NCBI GenBank assembly: GCA_006937955.1
Contig: SSNP01000043.1
Location: forward strand, 635,512-699,511
Direction of reading: 5' to 3'
Length of the DNA: 64,000 nucleotides
From: Pachypanchax playfairii
Taxonomy: Eukaryota > Chordata > Actinopteri > Cyprinodontiformes > Aplocheilidae
Within the stretch, counting starts at the first letter, position 1. Each line of letters starts with the position of its first letter. A program made the position numbers and the translations under genes. Positions 1-11,240 of the stretch are shown one piece after another. The notes under the pieces were generated by a model, which did no database searches, was not told where the DNA came from, and saw only the letters and a list, made by a program, of their open reading frames with translations.

Positions 1-224
1 CTGCAGAAACTGGCCTCTTTTAGGTCTCATGTGTCCTTGTGGGTTGTGTTTTACACAGATGGTACAAGCTTCACAGAAGTTTTTTAAGTAGGAACTTATT
101 CCATAAGTTGTAAATTGTTGCTGTATTAGTGCCACCATCCCCCCTGTTGACACATGGCAGGGTCCATGCGTCACAACAGCAGCCGCTTTAAACAGGGATG
201 TCAGCAGCACTGGTTTTAAGGCAA

Positions 225-728
225 CTTCCATTCACTCATCCAGCTGGACCTTCCTCACGTGTTCCGGTTTCCACACCGTGTTCCTCCCTGGGTCCAGCCT
301 CTGTTCCTGGCAGCTCTCAGGCTGTTCTCATCCCACTCCCGGACCACCGCGGCGGTTTCCACACCGCCTCTGTCCAGGATCGCTCAGAGACGGTTTCCAC
401 ACCGGTCTCCACCCTGCCTCACGCTCCACCTCTTCTGACCTGCCTCCGCACCATTCCTCCAGCTCGCGGGATCCGCCTGTCCGCTTCTGAGTGAGTCTGT
501 CCACCCTTTTTCAGCACTCACACTTTTGTCTCAGCAGACTGGCACCTGCTTGCTCCCCGTAGACTCTTGCTGCACCCGCGGAGGCATTTTTAGTTGTACA
601 TCTACTGCTGGTTATTTTTCCCTGTTGATTTAATAAAACCTCCCTTTTTGAACCTCACCACCTGTTTCCTGGTCTGGAGTCTGTCGCTTGATTTAGAGTC
701 CTGTTCTCAGTGTTGCAAAATCATGACA
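225..728 (+). repeat. 5' LTR remnant of the gypsy element
   Basis: Shares blocks with the solo LTR at 38496-40838: the GGTTTCCACACCG/GGTTTCCATACCG runs, the Leu/Ser-rich region near 430-490, the AATAAA region near 632 and the terminal segment ending TCATGACA. The first part of the LTR, including its promoter, is missing or diverged, so the left boundary is approximate. Confidence 0.6.
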
Positions 729-743
729 GAACAATCTGACCAG
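729..743 (+). promoter_or_regulatory. candidate self-priming primer-binding site
   Basis: The bases directly after the LTR end read GAACAATCTGACCAG and do not resemble a tRNA 3' end complement. Their first ten bases are the exact reverse complement of CAGATTGTTC at 38639-38648 in the related solo LTR, about 30 nt downstream of its TTAAG box, where transcription would start. This is the arrangement of Tf1/sushi elements that prime with their own RNA 5' end. The match is between two copies of one family, because this copy has lost its own promoter. Confidence 0.5.
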
Positions 744-821
744 TTGGACTCTACAGCGCAGCTCCAGACCCACCTCTCCTAGCAGAAGATGCTTCTGGTC
801 CAATAGGACATCCTCCTGCGA

Positions 822-1806
822 GTGACGGACCTTCTTGGGGTAGCGAACCGCTCCCAAGATCCAGACGAGGCTATCTCGGCGCTCGGAGCTGTGGTGGATC
901 TGCTGAGCGAGGAGCGCCACCTATTGCAGATCCCTACATACTCCCAGCTCTACAACGCCACCGTCATGACCAGGGGGACGCTGCTGATGCAGCAGTGGTC
1001 CCGGGACAGATCACCACCTTGCTCCCCCGCCTCTCCAGAGGGTCCCGGTTCCAGAGGTCCAGAGGGTCCCGGTTCCAGAGGTCCAGAGGGTCCCGGTTCC
1101 AGAGGTCCAGAGGGTCTGGGTTCCAGAGTTCCTGAGGGTCCGGGTTCCAGAGTTCCTGAGGGTCCGGGTTCCAGACCGGGCTCCAGTCCTCCAGAGGGTC
1201 CGGGTTCCAGACCGGGCTCCAGTCCGCCAGAGGGTCCGGGTTCCAGACCGGGCTCCAGTCCTCCTCATGGGTTCGGGGACGTCGCCGTCCGCGACGGTCC
1301 TCCAGCGCCTCCTCCTGGGTCCGAGGACGTCGCCGTCCGCGACGGTCCCCCACCGCTGCCCCCTCCGCCGGGGTTCGAGGACGTCGCCGTCCGCGACAGT
1401 CCTCCAGACTCATCAGCCCCCAGAACTCCAAGACCGCCTAGACCTCCATCTGGCAGCAGCGGCCGCACTCCAGGCGCCTCTTCGCTCCGCGGCTCCCAGG
1501 CCGCACTCCAGGCGCGCTGCGCCTCTTCGCTCCGCGGCTCCCAGGCCGCACTCCAGGCGCGCTGCGCCTCTCATCGCGGCCTCCAGGCCGTCCTCCAGAC
1601 GTCAGGCGCCTCCCATCGCGGCCTCCAGGCCGTCCCCCAGACGTCAGGCGCACCTCGCCTCGCGGCTCCCAGGCTGCCGGCTAGACTCTCGCCCCAGCTT
1701 GGGCCAGCTCCCACCTTCCTGAGCCTCCCTCCTCCCACCCGTGGTTTGTTGTGGATTTTTTTCTTTTGTTATGGACGTCGGGTGCCGTCCCTTAGGCGGG
1801 GGGTAC
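822..1806 (+). pseudogene. gypsy gag-start fused to proline/arginine-rich repeats
   Basis: An open frame begins at 822 and runs past the LTR boundary to 1922. The first 60 residues (DEAISALGAVVDLLSEERH region) look like the start of a gypsy gag or spacer protein. The rest is low-complexity repeat: GPEGPGSR octapeptides, then RPGSSPPEGPGS units, then DVAVRDGPP units, then SSLRGSQAALQARC units. No zinc knuckle, protease or polymerase motif follows. I read it as the deleted coding remnant of the retroelement with expanded tandem repeats, not a host protein. The frame into the LTR is probably accidental. Confidence 0.55.
1026..1660 (+). repeat. GC-rich in-frame tandem repeats
   Basis: Successive arrays with period multiples of three: a 24-bp unit (about 1035-1160), a 36-bp unit carrying GGTTCCAGACCGGGCTCCAG (about 1160-1262), GACGTCGCCGTCCGCGAC units spaced about 60 bp (1278, 1326, 1380), and a 45-bp-scale unit around 1486-1660. 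They are much richer in GC than the flanks. Confidence 0.85.
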
Positions 1807-1945
1807 TGTCGGGTGTCAATTCTGCTGGTGATTGTGTGAGTGTTTCCACTTGTGTTTCAGTGGTGCGACAGACAATTACCGGCAGGTGGATCCAGTTAAC
1901 GCTCATCAGCCGCGGAGCTTAAGAGAGGAGTGGTGGCAGAGAGGA
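1807..1945 (+). repeat. partial 3' LTR of the gypsy remnant
   Basis: Begins TGTCGGGTGTCAATT directly after a G-run polypurine tract. It aligns by eye with 38496-38635, sharing CCGGCAGGTGGATCCAGTTAA and GAGCTTAAGAGAGGAGTGG. Similarity is lost after about 1945, so this LTR is truncated or replaced. Confidence 0.7.
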
Positions 1946-4185
1946 CCAACTTCACTGTCACTACAAGAGAGTTCCAGTTGATTTGTGTGTTCTCAAGGTT
2001 TGACCTTTTTTTTTTTCATTCTAGTTGGAAAGAAATAATCATAATGCTGTTTAAAGTTATAGTTAGAACCCACTTCAATTGATTAATCACAACCAGTTTA
2101 TTTAGTTAAGGATATATTAATACTAGCTGATATTTAACCAAACTACAAAGTAAACCCATTTTAGGTTGCTTGTAGCTCAAATAACAATTTAAAGACAGAC
2201 TTTTTTCATGAATGTCTGGTCAAAGTACGAAAGATTTTTTGAAAAGGGAAAGAAAATAATTTGGATAAAAATGAAGATGAAACAAAACATTATTTGTGTT
2301 CTCAGTAGGTTAATAATTCTGAGTTAGTTTTATCCAAATGAAGAATTCTAGGTCAGAGGCCACAGTGTGAAATCCTAAGGACTGTCTGTGACTCTGTTCA
2401 CAGCTTCAGAAGTGAGCAGCACCTTATTTTGAATTCTAATCTTAAAGTTATTTAAGTTTCATAATTTACTAAAACACAATTGCTTCTTCAACTTTTCCCC
2501 CTAATTTTGATTTGCCATTCAGGCAATGTGTATTTTTGTGTAACATTATTTTACCCAATATATATATATTTTTTTTTTTTATTACACGATGTCTGTAATC
2601 CTAGGTTTCTAAAATTAATGCTTAATTTGTCTCAAATATTTAAACTTTTAAAAAGTTTCTTTAGAGGTATAATTTACAGTCGTTTTCTCGGGAATGAGTT
2701 GGAACGTATAATTTTCACAAAAGAATTATTGTTCTGAATCACTCACTCTCACATAACTTCTGCAGTGTTTTTGTTTCATGTACTGACTCCAAGGTCATAA
2801 AGCAGACACTTATCAGCTACAGCTGAGCAAAAACTTCCCCATGAGAGCAGGACACAGACACAGAATTAAGCTTATTTTCTGACCAAATTAAGAGAAACTA
2901 AAACGAAAGTGCATTCATTTTAAAACACCTACAGGTCTACACAAAGATTTAATATTTCCAATCAGATCCTGTAAATGAGCAGTATTGAAAGTCAATTTAG
3001 TGAGTATTTTGTCTTGTACTGACAGGACGAGATAAACAAGCACAAAAAAATTGTTTTGTAAATTTAGAGTACTTTCTGGAACCATAATGGTAAAGGTCTT
3101 TTACTAAATACCTAAACAGTTCCACCTCTTGAGCCTTTGAAGGTCTATGGGTGAAATATCAGTAGTTATTATTATTTCCAAATCAGCCAAATCTTTGTCA
3201 TTATATAATGTCTCTCAGACAGATGAAAGAAAAATCTTTTTCTTCATATATTGAAGCATTTAAAGGTTTAGTGAGTGTGTTATAGTTTGTTATTAAATTA
3301 GAATAAAATTTTTGTCATCTCTTAAAAGACATCATCTCTTTTTCAGTTTTATTGTTAGTTATCTTCCTACTAATAACACATAGAGGCTAAACTTTCCATC
3401 AGTTTCATGTAGTTCTTTGCATCAACTCCCCAATGATGGATTCTATTTTAATACGAGCTTGTTATTATTATTATATATTCAGGCCTTTTGTATATATATA
3501 TTATTATTTTTTATTTTATTATTTTCCTCCTCAGAATCAGGCAAACTAGTCTGTATGAATTTCACTGATCAACTAATCGTCTGGGATAGACACCTGATCT
3601 CTCACACATTCATTACATAAATGTATAAAAGATGAGAATCTCCACACATCATTCTTCAGTCTTTTTAACAGCTTCTAGCAGCCTGTCTCTGTTGATACAG
3701 ACATGAGTACACACACACACACATTCACAGATAGACAGACAGACACATTTACAGATAGACAGGACAGACACACACATACATGGTACCAGGCTTTCTCTTA
3801 CACACAGAAGTTAAAAATCGCTTACACGGAACCAAATAGAGTGAATAGAGTACTGCACAGTTAATTAATTTACTCTTTTGAGATGTACCGATCTCAACAC
3901 CAATCAGAATTAGAATCACAACAAGGTCTACGAACGTTTTAACGCAAATAACAATTCTATCATCAGACGTCCTCAAACTCTGGTTCAACACATTTGTTCC
4001 TCTTATTATTTCTTCTGATTTTACTGTTTTTGTTACTGGTCGCTCCACTTCCTGTCAACATCATATTTCTTCTGCTATTTCAACAAGAACTTCACGTTAT
4101 CTGGGTCCTTCAAATACACATCACCAGTCAAATCAGCAGTTGACTGTGAGTTTCCCATCGTTCAAACAATTTAGTGCTGTACAGA
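1946..4185. other. AT-rich sequence without recognisable genes
   Basis: Long A/T runs and short open frames without domain features. A short (AC)n tract is at about 3709-3722, followed by GACAGACA-type simple sequence. I see no splice-flanked exon, transposase or LTR here. Confidence 0.6.
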
Positions 4186-5105
4186 CTTAAATATTACCGA
4201 TGTCCTGCAACATCAAGCCCAATTACAATGACAAGCCCGAACAGCGACCACAGCAGCCACACAAACAGCAATACTTAGATCTCGTGGCCAGTCACTCGGT
4301 TTCAACACATTGTTAAACATTCTATGATCGTATAGTGGATTTTATGCAAACACAAATGCTTTGGGAGGAGTTATTGAAGTACGGATTGAAGAGGCTAATG
4401 CCGGAACGAGGCGGTTATCAGGGATAACACTGACACTACTTGACATTACTCGAAGCAAAGGTTAAACACCTGATGCGGACGTTGGCAGTGCGTACAATAC
4501 TGACAATACTCTCAATAACGGTCCTGCATTCCCAAACACAACTTGCTTCACTTTAAAACACAACTCATACACTAAACAGCTTAATCAAGGAAACCAGCAC
4601 TTCTTACCCCTTGTTGAGTGATGTATTCTCCCCGTCTGGATCGCGTCAAGTCCACGTTGGCGGTTGAGGTCGACCTATCCAGCTGGCCCAGCGAGCAATT
4701 CAGCCCCCGGGACTTTCCACCAAGGTCCTATGACTCTCCTGGCCGTGCACGGTCTTCAGCTGTCGTCCTCTTCCGTCAGCGATGGAGTATGTTGCGAAAC
4801 GGGTTCACGGCACCAAGAAAATTTTTGGTTTTTTCCTTATTCTATCAAACCTTTTGTTATTATAAATATAAGAAATATGATCACTCAAGAAGTTTGGTCC
4901 AAAACTCAGCCGAGGAGAGTGTCAGCTCACGCAGCACCTCTGCGAGACAGCCCTGATAACTCTGCTGGTCCCTCTTCAGCTCAGTGTCTTTATTCACTTA
5001 GAAACAGCAATAACAGATAACATGAATCACCACTACAAATCAGTGGAGCCAATAGTGGCTGGAGCCTCGCAGTTACCTTGGATTAAGGAAAACAAAGTGT
5101 TCTGA
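4186..5105 (-). repeat. LTR/leader fragment of a tRNA-His-primed retroelement (copy A)
   Basis: Read on the minus strand this matches 53930-54851 along nearly its whole length. In element sense it has an AATAAA signal, then at 4815-4800 the sequence TGGTGCCGTGAACCCG, whose first eleven bases equal the primer-binding sequence complementary to vertebrate tRNA-His, then a leader. No gag or pol follows. Copy A carries a GCCGGAACGAGG segment near 4395 that copy B lacks. The LTR does not clearly end in CA, so the superfamily (BEL/Pao, ERV or other) stays open. Confidence 0.5.
4800..4815 (-). promoter_or_regulatory. candidate tRNA-His primer-binding site (copy A)
   Basis: Minus-strand TGGTGCCGTGAACCCG. 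The first eleven bases match the complement of the tRNA-His acceptor end (ending CACGGCACCA). The same site occurs in the inverted partner at 54221-54236, which supports its being functional sequence of the ancestor. Confidence 0.5.
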
Positions 5106-5901
5106 GGGAGAATGTGTAAGTCTGAGAACAGTAGCAGGTCAGATAACAGGACCTGTGTAACTGCTGCACACAGGTCATGCAGGAGATTTCTTCAAAGTTG
5201 GTGTCAGGCATGAACGTGTATAATTATATGTTTTCCATTCTCTATCAAGTGCAGTGTAATGTTTTAACCTGAAGAGGGCGCTCCACTAATGTGTTTTGGT
5301 AGAAAATGAATATTTGTATAAAAATGTGCTAAAATACCAAAAACAAGAACCATAAATGTAGACAGGACTATTAAACACTCATTCAACTCATTCATCAACA
5401 AAAAAAAAGTTAAACTGGTTGTAGTTGCACTTTAAGTCATCTTCCCTACTGTGCTGCAACACAGAATTTAAGACTCCCCACCTCCAACAAGGCTTCAGTA
5501 GAAGTTCTTCTTGTTGTAGGGGATGTAGATGTTGTACCAGCTGCTGCCCGGTACAAGTAGGACTGTGTAGAACTGGTCCAGATCCAGGTTTCAGTCTCAT
5601 TCTGTCCCTGTTTCTGAAATCCATCCTGAACTCCACCAAAACAGATGCACTGTAGTCAGGGGCGCAGATATGATTTTTAAACTGGGGCGGACAAAGTTGT
5701 CAGTACTCCCCCCTCCCCCAAACACACACATGCATGCACGTGCACACCCACGAACAATTGTATGAGCCTAAACTAGAGCTCAACTTGTGTAATTTCAGCC
5801 AATGGTTTGCAATAAAACATGAGATACTTGTTAGAAGATATAGTATAAAGAACACTGTCAACAAAGCTGATCAACACCCTAATCTGCCATTTGTTATTCT
5901 C

Positions 5902-5993
<92 letters not shown>

Positions 5994-6552
5994 CCTGTGT
6001 TCTCCCTCAGCAGATGATAAAGGCACCAGACAGGCTCCTGCTACCAGTGTTACCGTCTCTGACAGAAAGTAGCTGAAGATGAACCCAGAAAGTAACTAGA
6101 TGTTGCCAAATGATGCATATTAATGACGCCATCACATCAGTGTGATGTGTCATTGATCATATAGCTGTAAATACTGTGTGCAATAATAGCAGTGCGCTCA
6201 GTCATGTCCAAATAAAAACCATAAAACAGAAACAGCCTCAAAAGGTCAAGAGAAGATCACAGAAACAATGTAAAGACCAGAAAAAATGTCATTTTGCTTT
6301 AAGTTTACTAATGAGAGGGAAACTGGGTTAAAATTGATAAGATATCAAACTGCAACAGGACATCCAAAACCTTTTAAACAAAATTTATAGTTCTGAAAAA
6401 AATATTTTTGCTGAGATATTTTAAGAGGACAAAATTAATAGAGAATATATTTTGTTTATTTTTAGTACTTTTTTGTATAAACAAGTAGGCTGTACTTTGT
6501 ACGCAGCAAATATTGCTTGTGAACTATCAATAAATAGGTTTATGGTTTAAGG
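5106..6552. other. non-coding stretch with simple repeat, no gene seen
   Basis: Apart from the (AATC)n array listed separately there is no supported gene. At 5655-5720 a segment starting CAGGGGCGCAGATATGA resembles a common fish interspersed repeat. Near 6175-6200 TGTGTGCAATAATAGCAGTG looks like a lone DNA-transposon terminus; I could not find its partner. Confidence 0.5.
5902..5992. repeat. (AATC)n microsatellite
   Basis: About 22 uninterrupted AATC/CAAT tetranucleotides. Because 4 is not a multiple of 3 it reads as a Ser-Ile-Asn-Gln repeat in any frame; this is not a protein. A second such array lies at 10723-10814. An (ATTG)n tail follows a LINE 3' end near 12482-12505, so these arrays may be expanded LINE tails. 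Confidence 0.95.
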
Positions 6553-7127
6553 CTCCTTTCAACTAGAAGTGTCAGCAGTGTGCAACGTTTTGCTCGAGCA
6601 AGCGCATCCCTTCCTACCGGGAGCGTTTCACACGTGTAAATCACTCGCACAGCGTCACATCCAGCTGGTCCTAGAAGATCATGAAATCTCATGAGAATAG
6701 TGAAAGAGCACATGATTTCATCAGTACACACAACAAGCAGGTAGAAAGACAACAACATGTATCCAGAAGGTATGTGGATTATTTTCACAACACCCACTGA
6801 CTTAAAACCCGTCACAGGTACTGTATTTTCTCGTTGTCTCACAAACAGAAATCCGGAATGTGTCATTTATTTTGAAACATCTGGGTACGAACACCTGATT
6901 TCCTGTCTGGTCCAAACTAAAGTGCTGAACTTTACGCGCTATAGAATCGTACTGCGTAAAAAATAGAACTGCTGCGTAACGCTCGTGACACTGGGCTTCT
7001 GGGACGGGTCTCATGCTCGCTGCGGCGCGCGCAGTGGAAAGGGTCTGACTGACTTTATTGGCGGCTATCATTCGCGTATTACACGTCAACATGTTGCGCA
7101 CTGCTCACGCGTCCAGTGGAAAGCAGG
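6553..7127. mobile_element. non-autonomous DNA transposon, hAT-like
   Basis: Left end CTTTCAACTAGAAGTGTCAG followed by CAGTGTGCAACGTTTTG. The reverse complement of the right end reads CTTTCCACTGGACGCGTGAG followed by CAGTGCGCAACATGTTG, so there are imperfect inverted repeats of about 40 bp, about 575 bp apart. No transposase is encoded. An 8-bp target duplication is not obvious, so the hAT label is tentative. Confidence 0.55.
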
Positions 7128-7190
7128 GGTTATAGTAATATTTTCTGTATTTTTGTTATAAGATTTATATGCTATGTTGTTTAACTCAAA

Positions 7191-8940
7191 TGCATCAAAT
7201 CAACTTTATTTATAAAGTACTTTTCAAACTTGAGAGCTTCTCAAAGTGCTTTACAGTTTAAAAAGACCCCACAACCCCCCTCCCAAAATAAAAACCATTG
7301 TTGCAACTACACCCCCCAACCCAACCCATCCCCATGCACGCACACACATAAAAGCAACAATAAACAAAACCAACGATGGGCTGAATACAGATGAGCCAGG
7401 AAACATCATCATGTGAGCCGTCTGCATCAGCAGCCAAGACACTAACCCAGAGCGCCCAGAGGAGGGAGAGCTGGTACCCCCACCTCCATCCATCGGGAGA
7501 GCACCCGGGCAGCCACGGCCGACCACCGCTCCCGAGGCAGAGGGTTCCCACAGAGGAAACACTGGAAGGATGATTAAAATAAGAAGTAAAATATTAAAAT
7601 AAACAGTAGGTAATAAGTTTAATGTAAAATACTGATAAAATGTTAAGACTGATAACATTTTAAATTATCAAGTGTAAAACAATGATAAAATATAATCAAA
7701 TAAAAATGCAAAGTAAAAACAACAATAAATAATAGCCAGCTAAAAGCTAAACTAAAAACTACAATCAGATAAAACATACAGAGAGATTAAACAGATATCA
7801 ATAAATAATAATCAGTTAAAAGCTAAAAAGGTGAGTCTTGAGTCTGCTCTTAAAAACATGAACGTTCTCTGCAGCCCTGAGGTCCTCAGGTCACCTGATC
7901 CAGAGGTGAGGGCCATAATAGTGAAAAGACGCCTCACCATGAGTCCGTGTCCTGACTTTGGGAATGACAAGGAGACGGCTGCCAGAGGAGCTCAGGGACC
8001 GTGAAGGTTCATATGGTTAAAACATTTCTGAAAGATAAGAAGGCTCAAGACCATTATAACACTTAAAAACCATTAAGAGAACCTTAAAATCGATCCTAAA
8101 ACATACGGAGAGCCAATACTGTCAGGTTCAGAGTTTGTGTGCTGTGTTTTTCTGTGTCAGGTGAGTCATCTGTTTCCAGTGAAGAGCTACGTTGGAGAGC
8201 GAGGCAGATGATCTACACCTGGTGGTGATCAGCGCTGATGAGGAGCAGGGTGGTATAAAAGCCTGAGGAAGACGCTCATTCTTCACCTGGTTGTTAACCT
8301 TCATGGTAGCTCCTGTATGCCATCCTTGTGATATGTTCCTAGTGACTATTTTTTAAGAAACATTTTGCAAGATTGTCCCTGTGTGTGATTAACCCTGTTC
8401 TTCTCAGGACATCTGCACCCTGCTCCTTGTGTCTCCGAGCACTCTCCCGTGTCCCAGCGTCTGATCTTCTTTAGCCCTGTCTGCCTCCTTCCGGCGTCCT
8501 CACCTGACCTGGACTCACCACCTCCCTGCACAGCACCATACTGGACCTGCCCCCCTTTCGAGCATCACCAGCACAAAATCTCCCAGGTTTGACTCTCTGA
8601 GTTAAACCTCTCCTTTCCCTGCAATATCTCCTGATCTCTCCCTGTGGCAGAGGAAACTATAACTCTCCTCTCCCCTGCAGTTCTGGAACCCTCCCTGGTG
8701 CACCTGATCACCGAGCACATTCATCACTTGTAAATATTGTAAATAAACCTTGTCACTTTTGCACCTGAGCTGGTTTTCTGAGTCCTGCAATGTGGGTCAC
8801 CAAGATCACTGAGCCCGTGACAAATACATTGATTCTAAGACCAGTGTAATGTGCTCCCGCCTCCTGGTTTTGTCAGGACACGTGCTGCTGAATTCTGTAA
8901 AAGCTCTGTATTTAAAGCTGCTCTAGCTTAGAATGTTATT
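7191..8940 (-). mobile_element. L2-type LINE 3' fragment (interrupted by a solo LTR)
   Basis: On the minus strand 8105-7830 encodes, with a few stops, the end of an L2-type reverse transcriptase (FRIDFKVLLMVFKCYNGL, then RTHGEASFHYYGPHLW, then FKSRLKTHLFSF). It is followed by a 3' UTR down to about 7191, where CTTTATTTATAAAGTACTTT marks the LINE tail on the plus strand. The reading continues upstream of 8828 after removal of the solo LTR. Only the last part of ORF2 is present, as is usual for 5'-truncated LINEs. Confidence 0.7.
8120..8822 (+). repeat. solo gypsy LTR with 5-bp target duplication AATAC
   Basis: Runs from TGTCAGG to CGTGACA and is flanked by AATAC (8115-8119 and 8823-8827). It contains a TATAAAAG box near 8253, CACCTGGTTGTTAACC downstream of it and AATAAA near 8746. 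It is in the same family as the LTRs of the element at 14420-20162, in opposite orientation. The flanks rejoin the LINE sequence exactly, so this is a true insertion followed by LTR-LTR recombination. Confidence 0.9.
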
Positions 8941-10114
8941 AAATGTAAACAAATTCACGGAACTCTCGCCCCTTCCGTCGGGTAGAAGTCCTAAGCCACG
9001 CCCCCAAGGTTTGGAATCCTCTGACGACGAAAGAGTGTAAAACACCGTTACGCAGTTCATTCAAGTACCGTAACATGGCAGAATCACCGGTAAGTGATAA
9101 GAATTATGGCTTAGGTTTTTCAGATAACACAAAAACCGTTAATTTCAAAGTTATTTCCAGGATATCAGTCTCCATGTAAATGAGCTTAATTTTAAAGCTT
9201 TTATGTAACATTCATATGGTTTTACATTTTACATTAATACAGATTTTAATCCTTTCTTTTTACCTTTGTGGGAAACGCTTTCATCTGAAGACGCACGTCG
9301 TGTTGTGGAGCGTCAAGCTGCAAGGGTCGCAAATAAGAAGGTAAAAATTAATAAATATTTTCCTGTTGCCAGGTGTCCAGAGCTCATTTAACTGTATTTG
9401 GAGATTCTAGTTCAGTTATAACAGTTAGAACATAAATCAGTCTCCAATTGTAAATTCAACTCGCTTATAATTATAAAAAACATCTATATACCAAAATATG
9501 TTACAATTATATTAGATGTTAATTCATCAACACCCTAAATTTTTTTAAAGAAAATTGTGAAAATTAAAAAAGCCACTCTGTGTATGCAGACTGTTTTCTT
9601 AGTTGTATATTTTCTATACATTCTACAGATGTAACTTTTGCATGTAGAAGATTAGGAACCAACTCATGTTCTTCATTTCAACAGATACGAATCAGAGGTC
9701 TAAACTTGGACTATGTGCTCTTAAAACAAACAAACTTGTGTTTTTAAAAAGAATGTGGTCTTTATTAAAATGAAGCAGAATAAACTTCATGTTTCAAGCC
9801 AGAACAAAGTGTCTGATGTTTCATCTCTACAGATTAAAATCCATCAATACAAGAACATTTTCTCTCCTGCTGCAGGTTCAGATCCCAGATACAATAAAAC
9901 CTTTACTTCTGTTGGTGGACCACACAGATGAGCCGCCATCATCAAGAAAGAAACCTCACAGAAGTTCCTCAAAGTTCAAAACAGCAGCTCATAGCATCAA
10001 ATGAGAACTGCAAACTATTCAGATATTAGAGGATTTCTGTCTTATGAAACAGCTCTGACAAATAAAATCTGCTCCGTGAGCTGAAAGCACAAACTGAAAA
10101 ACAAAAAATAATCT
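8941..10114. other. mostly non-coding; see exon candidates
   Basis: Outside the two exon candidates at 9075-9089 and 9243-9340 I see no gene. An open frame at 9789-10004 has no recognisable domain. Confidence 0.5.
9075..9340 (+). pseudogene. two unrecognised exon candidates
   Basis: ATGGCAGAATCACCG at 9075-9089 is followed at once by a consensus donor GTAAGT. At 9241 a TACAG acceptor precedes a 98-bp segment that ends in AAG before GTAAAA. In one frame this second segment reads as a charged helix (WETLSSEDARR, then VVERQAARVANKK). That frame does not join in phase with the first ATG, so the pair may be a decayed gene start or chance. I do not recognise the protein. Confidence 0.25.
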
Positions 10115-10385
10115 TCAGAATCTTTTTCTCTTGAGGATTTCTGGTTTCCAGTTGACCGGGTGGATTTCTTCGGTCTAAAAGGAAGAAATGATACGGTTTA
10201 AAAATCATCCTGCAGCCTGTAAATCAGCACAGATATGTAACGAGACACGATAACTCTTTGTAAACTTTAATGGTCTTATCAGCCTCTGCAGTGATCAGTC
10301 GGCTGAGTGGTGGAACAAACAGGCGAAGACTCCTGACTCGCTGTCCAGGGCGCCGGGCTGCACGACTACGTGCGAGGGAGAAGAT
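10115..10385 (-). pseudogene. plrg1: plrg1-like terminal two exons (fragment)
   Basis: Pleiotropic regulator 1 is a WD40 protein of the spliceosomal PRP19 complex in the nucleus. The minus strand of 10174-10115 reads TEEIHPVNWKPEILKRKRF then stop, preceded by a CTTTTAG acceptor; this is the conserved PLRG1 C-terminus. Upstream, about 10385-10254 reads VQPGALDSESGVFACLF and, one frame over, LITAEADKTIKVYKE, the last WD40 repeat of PLRG1. The frameshift near 10310 and the lack of a proper donor after KVYKE indicate decay. Upstream exons are not visible in this window. The intron between the exons is retained, so this is a DNA-level duplicate and not a retrocopy. Confidence 0.75.
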
Positions 10386-10721
10386 TTGTTCTTGGCATTG
10401 GTGAGGACACATTAATGCGTGTTTGTGTAATTAACACTGGTTTGTTTGAGCTGCTTGAATCTTTATGTTAATCTGTTAAAATGGAAACATTCATGAAATA
10501 AGGCAAATAGACCATCGTGGCACGGATGAACAGTCTCTCCACAGTCTGTTGGCGCCCAGTGGACACAGGGAAGGAGGGGGCTGAGTGCCTCAGTGTTCGC
10601 TGCTCCAGGGGGAATTTAGTGCATTGGCCTTGAGACTAGCCGAAATGAGATAAAGGTTAGAGCGAAGCTGACGAATTCAACAGCTTCTTACTGTCCATAT
10701 GGTGCACTGTTGTGGAAATGG

Positions 10722-10722
<1 letters not shown>

Positions 10723-10814
<92 letters not shown>
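10723..10814. repeat. (AATC)n microsatellite
   Basis: About 23 perfect CAAT/AATC tetranucleotides, followed by a short (CCAG)n run at 10815-10832. Confidence 0.95.
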
Positions 10815-10834
10815 CCAGCCAGCCAGCCAGCCAA

Positions 10835-11240
10835 TCAACCAGTTCTCCAACTTCTCCAAGATGGCACCAATCCTTCCAGTGAGATCCAGCAGCGCACCCA
10901 GTTTACGGTTCTGCTCCAGGACCCCATCAGCCAGCTTGCGGTCTCTCCTGGACCTCCTGGTCCCGTTCAAGAATCATAGCCAGCTGGTCGCGGTACTGCT
11001 CCAAGACCATATCCAGTTTGCGATCCAGATCTCCGAATCTTTTAGTCCAAGTGTTGCCAGATGCAGCCCATCCAATCCAAAACTTTAGAATTTGTAGATA
11101 CATCAGGTAACCACCAACACTGATCAGCAGGTACGCCGCGATCAATAATCCAAATACACATCTTCTACATCTTCAACAGCCAGAACAGACAGACATACCA
11201 TCTTCCACTCTCCCCAGCAATCCATGGTGAACCCGGCCGG
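10835..11240 (-). pseudogene. unrecognised membrane/coiled-coil ORF remnant
   Basis: On the minus strand a segment starting near 11145 reads MIAAYLLISVGGYLMYLQ, a likely transmembrane helix, then a heptad-like helix with LDRKLDMVLEQYRDQLAMIL and, after one frame change near 10925, LEQNRKLGALLDLTGRIG. A further ATG with a hydrophobic start lies at about 11232. The repeated 'leucine-arginine-lysine-leucine' pattern suggests a membrane-anchored coiled coil. I do not recognise the family; an accessory ORF of a retroelement is possible. Confidence 0.35.

Larger units (their letters stand above)
225..1945 (+). mobile_element. gypsy-type LTR retrotransposon remnant lacking pol
   Basis: Sequence shows an LTR-like stretch ending in TCATGACA at 728, an internal region, a G-rich polypurine tract at about 1793-1803 and a second LTR start (TGTCGGG) at 1807. 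The same LTR family recurs as a solo LTR at 38496-40838, which fixes the LTR end and start. The 1.08-kb internal region has no protease, reverse transcriptase or integrase, so this is an internally deleted, non-autonomous copy. The 5' LTR lacks its beginning and the 3' LTR is recognisable only to about 1945. Bases 1-224 show nothing I can name. Confidence 0.75.

Noticed and set aside
5734..6072. Open frame with long Ser-Ile-Asn-Gln repeat (also 10699-11088)
   Set aside because: It is the (AATC)n microsatellite read as protein; no conserved sequence around it.
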